Both the position numbers and the translations under genes were made by a program. Below are positions 18,601 to 30,600 of a stretch of 64,000 nt of DNA, piece after piece. The notes below the pieces were generated by a model that searched no databases, was not told the DNA's origin, and saw only the letters and a program-made list of their open reading frames with translations. This stretch comes from Streptococcus mitis (GTDB taxonomy: Bacteria; Bacillota; Bacilli; Lactobacillales; Streptococcaceae): the NCBI RefSeq assembly GCF_000722705.1, contig NZ_JPFW01000008.1, positions 496,001 to 560,000 of the forward strand, written 5' to 3'. The stretch's first letter is position 1; each line of letters starts with the position of its first letter.

Positions 18601-21600
18601 TCCATCTTTAGCTACTGCGTATGTTCCTACTTTATCAACTGTCTTAGTTACATTTCCATCTTCAAATGTTGCTGGTACTTCATCGTCCATTGGTACTTCT
18701 GGAGAACCTGGTGTAAATTCAGGTTTTCCTGTTTGTACTTTTCCTTGAAGTCCTGTTGATGTTGTATCTTTTCCTGTTGGAAGAACTTCTACTACATTAG
18801 GTACATATTTTTGCTTAACAACTTTACCATTAGCATCTTCAATTTGTACTGTTACACCTTCAGGTTTCCCTTTGAATGTTTTCAACGGTGTAAATGTAAT
18901 CACGCCATCTTTTAATTCATAAGTTCCAACATCTGGTACAGTAACTGTTGTCACTTTATCTCCAGCTGCGTTCACTAATGTTAAAGTATCTTGTTTAAAT
19001 GTTACTTTTTCGTGACCAGTGTCAAAGTTAACAGTTGTTTTATCTTCTTCATCTTTTTGATTGAAGACGATTGGAGATTTTTGAGCAAAGCCTTGTAATC
19101 CTGTAGTTGTTGAATCCTTACCTGTAGGATTTACTTCTGTAAATGTTGGTGTATAAGTTGCTGTTGCTGGTGTTCCATTCGCATCTTTTACTTGTACAGT
19201 TGCTGCTGGAACTTCTCCTACATATGATTTATCTGTTGGAGTGAACTTCACTTCCCCAGTCGGTAGGCCACTTGGATCTTTCACAAGTGTATAAGTACCA
19301 ATTACTTTACCATCTTTACTTACTGTTAATGATTCTACTGGATTTCCATCCGTTCCTAGTAGTGTCATCTTAGTTTTATCAATCGCTACAGGTGTGTTTT
19401 CTGTTCCTGGTTCTTTACCTGGCTTGAATGTTACACTTCCTGTTTGTTCAACACCTTGTGGTCCTTCTGATGTTCCATTTTCAGCTGTTGGTACGATTGG
19501 TGTAATGACTGGTGTATAGGTTGTAGTCGCTTCTGTGCCATTTGTATCTTTACCTTGAACCGTTACTGGTTTTAGTTTTCCAGCATAAGTTTTATCTGTT
19601 GGGGTAAATGTTACAACTGGTTTTCCATCTACAACTTTAATTGTATAAGTACCTACTTCTTTTGTTCCATCTTCTGACATTGCTGGAACTGTATCTAATG
19701 ATGTTTTACCTTCTTGTCCACCTAATAGTTTGTAAGATGTTGAATCCATTGGAACTGTTTTTTCTACTGTTCCAATTGTCGCTTTACCTGGCGTGAAGGT
19801 TACTGGTGTTTCCTGTGTTGCACCTTGTACTTTCGTAGTTGTTGCCGCTGTTGCGCTTGGTGTTACACCTACTACACTTGGTTTGAACGTAGCAGTTGCA
19901 ACTGTTCCATTTTTATCTTTTCGTTCAATAGATACTGCTGTTGCTTCCCCTTTGAATGTTAGAAGTGGTGTGAATGTTACTACACCATTGTCATCAATTG
20001 TATAAGTTCCTTGGTTTTCAACCACAAGCGTTGTTACTTCTCTTTCGTCTCCTGTCTTACTTGGATCGATTAGTTTCGCTTTGCTTGTTGGTTCAAATGG
20101 TACTGATACTTCTTGATTATTAACAGTATTCTTACCTGGTGTAAATACTGGTGTTACTGTTTGTTTTGCACCTTGAATATCACTTGTTACTTGGTTATCA
20201 CCTGATGGTACCGCTGCTTTTACAACTGGTGTATAAGTCGCTGTTGTTGGTGTTCCATTACCATCTTTTGCTTGTACTGTTGCTGGTACTGGTGTTCCTG
20301 AGAATCCTGGGTTTGGTGTAAAGGTAACTTTACCTGTTGCTGGTTCAATTGTATATGTTCCTACTTGTTGACCTTGGTCATCTTTTGCAGGAATTGTAGT
20401 ATCAGCTACTGGTTGTCCATCTACTACTAATTTAGCTGGATTTGTTGCGCTTACTGTCATCGGAATATTTTCATTTCCTGACTTGAAGCTTGGTGTTCCT
20501 TCTTGTACTGCACCTTGGATTCCTTCTGAACCTGCATCTGTTCCTACAGGTCTTACTTCAGTCACTGTTGGTGTATACGTAGTTTTAGCTACTTTACCAT
20601 TAACGTCTTCTGCTTGAACACTTACTCCTGAAGCTTTTCCATGGAATGTTGGTAGTGGTGTAAATGTAATTGCACCATTACTTAATTCATATGTTCCTTC
20701 ATTTGGAACTGTTACACTTGTAACTTTTGCTCCATCCGCGTTCACTAATGTTAATGTACTTGGAACTAAGGCTACTTTATCGTTACCTTTATCAAAGTTT
20801 ACAGTTGTATTATCTGCTTCATCTTTTTCATCTAGAACTACACGTGATGTTTGTGGCAATCCTTGGAAACCTGTAGTTTCTGATGGTTTAGATGTTGGAT
20901 TTACTTCTGTAAATGTTGGTGTGTAAGTTGCTGTTGCTGGTGTTCCATTCGCGTCTTTTACTTGTACAGTTGCTGCTGGAACTTCTCCTACATATGATTT
21001 ATCACTTGGTACGAATTTCACTTCTCCAGTTGGTAGGCCACTTGGATCTTTCACAAGTGTATAAGTACCAATTACTTTACCATCTTTACTTACTGTTAAT
21101 GATTCTACTGGATTTCCATCCGTTCCTAGTAGTGTCATCTTAGTTTTATCAATCGCTACAGGTGTGTTTTCTGTTCCTGGTTCTTTACCTGGCTTGAATG
21201 TTACACTTCCTGTTTGTTCAACACCTTGTGGTCCTTCTGATGTTCCATTTTCAGCTGTTGGTACGATTGGTGTAATGACTGGTGTATAGGTTGTAGTCGC
21301 TTCTGTGCCATTTGTATCTTTACCTTGAACCGTTACTGGTTTTAGTTTTCCAGCATAAGTTTTATCTGTTGGGGTAAATGTTACAACTGGTTTTCCATCT
21401 ACAACTTTAATTGTATAAGTACCTACTTCTTTTGTTCCATCTTCTGACATTGCTGGAACTGTATCTAATGATGTTTTACCTTCTTGTCCACCTAATAGTT
21501 TGTAAGCAGTTGGATCCATTGGTACTGATTTTTCTTCAGTTCCAATTGTTGCTTTACCTGGCGTGAAGGTTACTGGTGTTTCCTGTGTTGCACCTTGTAC

Positions 21601-24600
21601 TTTCGTTGTCGTTGCTTCAGTTGCGCTTGGTGTTACTCCTACAACACTTGGTTTGTAAGTTGCTGTTGCTGGTGTTCCATTTTTATCTTTACGAACGATA
21701 GATACTGCTGTCGCTTCCCCTTTGAATGTTGGAAGTGGTGTGAATGTTACAAGACCATTGTCATCAATTGTATAAGTTCCTTGGTTTTCAACTACAAGCG
21801 TTGTTACTTCAGATTCTTCTCCAGTCTTGCTTGGATCGATTAGTTTCGCTTTGCTTGTTGCTTCAAATGGTACTGATACTTCTTGATTATTTACAGTGTT
21901 TTTACCTGGTGTAAATACTGGTGTTGCTTTTTGTACAGCACCTTGGATTCCTGTTGTTACTTGATTATCTCCTGATGGTACTGCTGCTTTTACAACTGGT
22001 GTATAAGTTGCTGTTGTTGGTGTTCCATTACCATCTTTTGCTTGTACTGTTGCTGGTACTGGTGTTCCTGAGAATCCTGGTTCTGGAGTGAATGTAACTT
22101 TACCTGTTGCAGGATCAATTGTGTACTTACCAACTTTTTCTCCAGCTGTATTTTTAGCATCAATTTCTGTTGCTTCAATTGGTTGGTTAGTAGTTGGATC
22201 TACTAATTTCGCTGGATTTGTTGCACTTACTGTCATTGGAATATTTTCATTTCCTGACTTAAACGTTGGTGTTCCTTCTTGTACCGCACCTTGGATTCCT
22301 TCTGAACCTGCATTTGTTCCTACAGGTCTTACAGGTTTAATAATTGGAGTATAGGTTGTTTGTACTTTTACATTGTTTGATCCTGTTGCTTGTACAGTTG
22401 CTGGTTCTACTTCACCTGTATAAGTTTTATCCGTAGGCGTAAATGTTACCTCTCCTGTTTGTGGATCAATTGTATATTTACCAATGACTTCTTGAGTGTC
22501 CTTTTTATATGCTGGAATTGTATCAGTTTCTGTTCCATCTTTTACAAGTTTATAACTATTTGGTTTAACAGTAACTGTTTTTTCAACACCATTTACATCT
22601 ACGCTTTGTGGAGTAAATGTTGGAGTACCTTTTTGAACCAATCCTTGAACATTTGTAGATTCCGCTGGAGTTTTTTCTAACTCAATTGGAACAATAATTG
22701 GTTTGTAGGTCGCTTTTGATGTCATTGTCGTACTATCATTATTACCATTTAGGACAGTTATCGTTCCTTGTACTTCAATGGCAGGTACATCACCAACATA
22801 TGACGGTACTGGTGTAAATGTTACTTTTCCATTTGCATTAATTGTAAATGTTCCTTTTCCATCTACTGTTACAGAATTTGTTAGAGCTTTAGTGATTGGG
22901 TCTATCAATTTACGTTCTGTAACTACAGCATTTGTTACTCCTTTTGGAAGTTTAAATGTTGGTGTTGCTTCTTGTGGTAATCCTTGAATATTCGTTGTTG
23001 ATTTATTTTCAGGTGTTACTTTTAATGGCGTTACACTTGGTGTATAAGTCGCATCTTTTGTTTCACCATTTTCGTCTGTAGCACGAACTGTAATTCCAGT
23101 TGTTGGTCCTGTAAATCCTGGTTTTGGAACAAATGTCACTTCTCCAGTTGCATCAATAGTATATGTTCCTTGATTTTCTACTTCAACTTCCTCTACAGGT
23201 TTATTATTCGTTGGATCAACTAATTTGTATTCTGTAATACGAACACTTGGAGTAGAAATTGAGAATTCTGGTGTTCCAGTTTGTGTTTTCCCTTGTGGTG
23301 CTTCTGAAGTTTTATCCACACTCGTCATTGTAACGTCAGTTACTGTTGGTGTGTAAGTTGCTGTCGCTACTGTTCCGTTTTTATCAACACGTTTTACAGT
23401 TACTGCTGGAGCATCTCCAACAAAGTTTTTATCTGGCGTAAATGTTACTGTTCCGTCTTTTGCTACTGTATAAGTACCTTTTCCTGCTATAACAACTTTT
23501 CCGTCTTGATCAGCACCTTCTAAAGTTGCTGGTACTTCATCATTCATTGGAACTTCAGGTACTCCACCATTGAATACAGGTTTACCAGTTTGAACTTTTC
23601 CTTGTAATCCGCTTGAAGTAGCATTTGTCCCTGATGGTGTTACTGGAGTTACTGTTGGTACATATTTTTTCGTAACAATTTTTCCATTTTCGTCTTCTAT
23701 TTGAACAGTTACCCCTTCAGGAGTTCCATGATAACTTGGAAGTGGCGTAAATGTAATCGCATTGTCTTTTAATTCATACGTTCCGACATCAGGTACAGTA
23801 ATTGTCTTAACTTTTTCATTACCATTCAATAATGTTAATGTATCTGGTTTTAAGGCAACTTTTTCATTACCTGTGTCAAAGTTTACTGTTTTTCCATCTT
23901 CTTCATCTTTTTGATTGAAGACAATTGGAGATTTTTGAGCAAAACCTTGTAATCCAGTAGTTGCTGAATCTTTACCTGTTGGTGTTACTTCAGTTACTGT
24001 TGGTGTGTAAGTTGTTTCAACTTTTGTTCCATTCACATCTTTGATTTGTACTTTTACAGCTTTTGCTGGTCCTGTAAATGTTTTCTTAGGTGTGAATGTA
24101 ATTGTTCTGTTTGTTTTGTCTAGAACATACTCACCATCATCCGTTGTTAGAGTAGGTACTTCAACGCCTGCATCATTCAACAATGTTAATGTACTTGCAT
24201 CTAACTCAACTCGTTCACCATTTGCACCTGTTTCGCTTCCTTTGTTGAAGTTCACAGTTTTATCTTTATCAGCATCTGTTTCTACTGTATCCAACACAAT
24301 TCTTGATACTTGTTTCTTACCTTGAACGTCTGTTGTTGCTGATGGTTCTTTTGTTGGTGTTACTGGAGTAATTGTTGGTGTATACGTTGTTTGTACTTTT
24401 ACGCCATTTGATCCAGTTGCTTGTACATCTACTGGTGCTACTGCTCCTGTATAAGTTTTATCTGTTGGTGTAAATGTCACTGTTCCATTTTGTGGATTAA
24501 TTGTATACGTACCAATTTGATCTGTTGTACCTGCTTTATAAGCTGGAAGTGATTCGCTTTCTACTCCATCTTTTACAAGTTTGTAGCTATTTGGTTCAAC

Positions 24601-27600
24601 ACTAATTGTCTTTTGCACTCCATTTACTTCAACCGTTTTTGGTGTAAATGTTGGCGTTCCTGTTTGTGTTAATCCTTGTAAGTTTCTTGATGTTGCTGGT
24701 ACTTTATCAATCTCAGCTGCTACAATAATTGGTTTGTAAGAAGCTGTTGATGTAATAGTTGTACTTTCGTTTTTGGCGTTTGTAACTGTTACAGTTGCTT
24801 TTACTGTAATTGGAGGAACATCTTCTTTATAGGTTGGAACTGGTACGAATGTTACTTTTCCATTTCCATCAATTGTAAATGTTCCTTTTCCTGCTACTGT
24901 TACACTTTCTTTTTCCCCATTATCTGATGGATCAACAAGTTTACGACTTGTCACAGTTACATTCGTTGATTCAGTAGGAATCGTGAATGTTGGTGTTCCT
25001 TCTTGAGTTACACCTTGGATATTTGTTGTTGTTTTATCTCCTGGAGTTACTGTTACAGCAGTTACTGTTGGAGTATATTTCGCTTCTGCTGTTTCTCCAT
25101 TTTCATCTGTTGCTTGTACAGAAATTCCAGTTGCTGGTCCTGTAAATCCTGGTTTTGGAATAAATGTTACTTGACCATTTGCTGGATTAATACGATATGT
25201 TCCTTGGTCTGGAACTTCAATTTCATTACCTTCTACTGGTGTATTGCCATTTGGATTTAACAATTTGTATCCTGTAATACGCACTTCTGGACTTGAAATA
25301 GTAAACGTTGGTGTTCCTGTTTGTGTTTGTCCTTGCGGTGCTGATGTAGTTGCAGGGGCACCTTTCATTGTAATATCAGTTACTGTTGGTGTGTAAGTTG
25401 TTTCAACTTTTGTACCATTCGCATCTTTAATTTGAACTTTAACTGGTGTTGCCGTTCCAACAAATGTTTTCTTCGGTGTAAATGTAATAGTTTTACTTGC
25501 TTTATCTAAAACATATTCCCCATCATTCGTTGTAAGAGATGTTACTTCAGTAGTTCCGTCTAACAATGTTAAGGTATTGGCATCTAATTCAACACGTTCT
25601 CCATTAGCCCCTACTTGACTTCCTTTATTGAAGTTCACAGTTTTATCTTTATCGACACTGTTTTCTGGTGTATCTAATAGGATTGAAGAAGTTTGTTTTT
25701 TACCTTGTACATCACTTGTGGCAGATTTTTCTGCTGTTGGTGTGACTGGTGTAATGACTGGTGTATACGTTGTTTGTACTTTTACTCCATTTGATCCAGT
25801 TGCTTGTACAGATACTGGTGCTACTTCACCTGAATATGTTTTATCCGATGGTGTGAAGGTCACTTGTCCTGTCGCTGAATCAATTGTGTAAGTACCAACA
25901 ATTTGGTCAGTTGTTCCAGCTTTATATGCTGGAAGTGTATTAGTTTCAGTTCCATCTTTTACAAGTTTGTAGCTATTTGGTTGAACCGTAATTGTTTTTG
26001 GTGTTCCATCTACATCTACAGTTTTCGATTTGAACGCTGGTGTTCCTGTTTGTACTAAACCTTGTAAGTTTGTTGATGTTGCTGGTTCTTTATCAATCTC
26101 AGCTGATACAATAATTGGTTTGTATGTCGTAGTTGAAGGAATTGTCGTACTTTCATTTTTATCATTTGTAATAGTTACAGTTGCTTTTACTGTAATTGGA
26201 TCTACATCACCTTTGTATGTTGGAAGTGGTGTAAATGTTACTTTTCCATTTCCATCGATAGTGAATGTTCCTTTTCCTGCTACTGTTACACTGTCTTTTT
26301 CTGTTTGATCTGTTGGATCAACTAATTTACGACTTGTAACTGTAACATTATTCGATTCAGCTGGAACTGGGAATGTTGGTGTTCCTTCTTGAGTTTCCCC
26401 TTGGATATTTGTTGTTGTTACAGGTTGTGGAGTTATTGTTAATGCAGTTACTGTTGGTTTATATTTCGCATCTTTTGTTTCTCCATTTTCATCAGTAGCC
26501 TGCACTGTGATTCCAGTTGCTGGTCCTGTGAATCCTGGTTTTGGAATGAAAGTTACTAGACCTTTTGTTTGATCGATACGATAAGTCCCTTGGTCTGGAA
26601 CTTCAATTTCATTTCCTTCTACTGGTGTGTTCCCAGTTGGATTTAACAATTTATATCCTGTAATACGCACTTCTGGAGTTGAAACAGTAAATTCAGGTTT
26701 CCCTGTTTGTGTTTTCCCTTGTGGTGCAGAAGACTCTTTATCCACACTTGTCATTGTAACGTCAGTTACTGTTGGCGTATAAGTCGTTTCAACTTTGGTA
26801 CCATTCGCATCTTTAATTTGAACTTTTACAGGTGTAGCTGGTCCTACAAAGGTTTTATTTGGAGTAAACGTAATAGTTCTATTTGTTTTATCTAACTCAT
26901 ATTTACCATCGTTTGTTGTAAGAGTAGGTACTTCAGCTCCTGCATCATTCAATAAAGTTAATGTATCAGGGTTAAGGTTAACTTGTTCTCCATTAGTCCC
27001 TGTTTCGCTTCCTTTGTTGAAGTTCACAGTTTTATCTTTATCAGTATCTGTTTCTACTGTATCCAACACAATTCTTGATACTTGTTTCTTACCTTGAACG
27101 TCTGTTGTTGCTGATGGTTCTTTTGTTGGTGTTACTGGAGTGATACTTGGTGTATACGTTGTTTGTACTTTTACCCCATTTGATCCAGTTGCTTGTACAT
27201 CTACTGGTGCTACTGCTCCTGTATAAGTCTTATCTGTTGGTGTAAATGTTACTTGTCCTGTCGCTGGATTGATTGTATAGGTACCAATTTGTTCAGATGT
27301 TCCTGCTTTATAGGCTGGAAGTGATTCGCTTTCTGCTCCATCTTTTACTAGTTTGTAGCTATTTGCTTGAACACTAATTGTTTTTTGCACTCCATCTACT
27401 TCAATTGTCTTCGGTGTAAATGTTGGTGTTCCTGTTTGTACTAAACCTTGTAAGTTTGTTGATGTCGCTGGGGCTTTATCAATCTCAGCTGCTACGATAA
27501 TTGGTTTGTAAGAAGCTGTTGATGTAATAGTTGTACTTTCGTTTTTAGCGTTTGTAACTGTTACAGTTGCTTTTACCGTAATTGGTGGGACATCTTCTTT

Positions 27601-30600
27601 ATAAGTTGGAACTGGTACGAATGTTACTTTACCATTTCCATCAATTGTGAATGTTCCTTTTCCTGCTACAGTTACACTATCTTTTTCTGTTTGATCAGCT
27701 GGATCCACTAGTTTACGACTTGTCACAGTTACATTCGTTGATTCAGCTGGAATCGTGAATGTTGGTGTTCCTTCTTGAGTTTCCCCTTGGATATTTTTCG
27801 TTGTCTTATCTCCTGGAGTTACTGCTAATTCAGTTACTGTTGGTACATATTTTTTCGTAACAACTTTTCCATTTTCGTCTTCAACTTGAACATTTACTCC
27901 TTCTGCTGTTCCATGGTAGGCTGGAGCAGGTGTAAATGTAATCGCATTGTCCACTAATTCGTAAGTTCCGACATTCGGTACAGTAATAGACTTCACTTTA
28001 TCTGTACCATTTAGTAATGTAAGAGTTTCTGGTTTTAATGCTACTCTTTCATGACCTGTATCAAAGTTTAGAGTTTTTCCATCCTCCTCATCTCTTTGAT
28101 TGAAGACAATTGGTGATTTTTGTGTAAGTCCTTGAGGCCCTGAAGTTGCTGAGTCTTTACCTGTTGGTGTTACTTCAATCACTGTTGGTGTATACGTTGT
28201 TTCAACTTTTGTTCCATTGGCATCTTTGATTTGTACTCTTACTGGTGTTGCTTGTCCAACAAATGTTTTCTTCGGCGTAAATGTAATAGTTTTGCTTACT
28301 TTATCTAATACATACTCACCATCATTTGTTATAAGAGTTGTTACTTCTCTTTCTCCATCTAGTAATGTTAATGATTCATTATCTAATTCAACGTGTTCTC
28401 CAGTATTACTTGTTTGTGACCCTCTATCAAAGTTAACAGTTTTTGCTCTATCAACATTCTCTTCTGTTGTATTTAATACAATTCTTGAAACTTGCGGTTT
28501 CCCTTGAACATCACTAGTTGTTGCCGCTTCTGCAGTTGGAGCTACCGGAGTAATTCTAGGAGTATACGTTGCTTCTTTATCAACTGTAAAATCATTATCA
28601 TCTTTATCATGAGCTATAAGAACTGGCACAGAAACCCTAGCAGGTTTCACTTCTCCTGTATAAGTTATATCTGTTGGAGTAAATGTCACTTCCCCTGTTT
28701 CCGGAGCTATCTTATAAGTACCAATTTTATGATTTTTTGGGTCTAAAGCATCTACACTGGTAGAGTCTGTAACTGCATTTGTTGTAGGATCAATCAGCTT
28801 TGCCTGATGTTTAGCAGATGCAGTAACTGGAGTATCCGAAGTTACAACAGTAAAGGTAGGTTTACCTTTTTGTGGGAGTCCTTGTATATTACGACTTTCA
28901 GCATTATTTGGAGTTGGAGTAACTGTTGGAATTCTTACTTTTGGAATATACAATCCATCCATTGTGTTTGTTACATCATTTACATTTGATGTAGAGTCAG
29001 AATCATTTGCTCCCCATTCTGTCGTTGTTTTGTTCGTATCTTGACGACGAATTGTTATCCCGTGTGCTTCTCCTACAAAACCATCAGCTGGAGTAAATTC
29101 CACATTTACATCTGCTCCATTAGTAATAAACTTATACGTACCTTGTCCTTTTACAGTATACGTTCCTTCAGCAGATAAAGTGATCTCTTCTCGAGTTTTG
29201 TTATCAATATATACTGGTGGTACAGTAGTATCAATTTTCGCATCTACATTACCTTTTTCATATACATTTTTACCTCGTGCTGTGAAACGAACTGTTGTAC
29301 TTTGTGTTTGTTTTATTTCACCTTCAGAAGTTTTTCTTTCTCCTCTAGGTGGATGAGTAACCTTCGCCTTAAAATCTTCCGCTTCCCCTGAGAATGCTAG
29401 TCCCGTTGGATTTTCAATTTCAACTTTATTTGTTGCAATACGAACCCTAGTACCAGCTTCAAGTAAACCTTCAGCGTCCTTTTGTGTTTTATTTTTAAAG
29501 TGTAATTTTACATCACCATCTTGTGTAATTTCTGCAATATCTGAAGCTTCATCTGTATCAAACTTTCCATTGCCATTAAAATCAATCCATGAACGAATAT
29601 ATGCCTTTTCAGCGCCACCTGTGTGCGCCTGAATATTCAAGGTATAATACCCTTTAGAAGATACATTCGCCTTAATAATATCCCCTTCACGTCCTTTTAA
29701 ACTTTCAGGAAGTAATTGGTTAATTCCTTCATCTCTAGTACCAGTATTATCGTCGCCATTCCAGTCTTTTACATTATTCGTATCCATATCTGGTCTTTCA
29801 CTACCTAAATACGGTTGTTTTACATCATTACCAGTAATTCCATCTCTAGTATTCATGGTGTGAACTGCTTCTCCATAGCTTGCTGGCGCATCACCTTCAT
29901 CGATTGGTGCAACCCCAATCATAGCTTTTTGTGCACCAGTAGAAAAAACATACATGCCAACTTCAGTAGCACCTTTTGTCATAACAACTGGGACACTATA
30001 TTTACCTGCTGTTACACCAGGTCCAAATACGCCACTACCTAGGCCACCTGTTTCTTGGTCTGGATTCGTAAAATATTTATAGGCTATTTTATTTCCATTC
30101 CCTACATTTTGGATAGAAGCACCATCTAATTTATCAGCATTACCAGTAATTACATCTGGGAATGTTTTATAATTTTTTGTATATAAATTTACAGGTTTGT
30201 ATCTATGACCATTTGATCCATTTTTTTCTAAGTCAATAACCTGTTCCCAACCTTTACCATTTGTAGTGAAAACGATATTTTCTCCCGGGTTTGCACTTTC
30301 TGCATCAGCCATTACAACAGCAGGACGAACGGTGTTTCCTTTATAAGTACCACTTATCTCGAATTGAATTCCAATATTAGCTCCATCGCCTGACCCAATA
30401 GAGGTCTTTTTCCCTAATGTATCAATCCCATTGTTTTTAATTTCAGACCACTGATCCTGAGCTGTAGCTGTAATTTCCGCTGGATTATTACTGTTCCAAA
30501 TTCCATTAGTTGCATTCGGGTTAAATGTTGCCTTTTCTTCAGGCGTTGCATTTTGGGCTTCCATACGCTTTCTATAGATTTCTGTAGCTTGGAATGGTTT

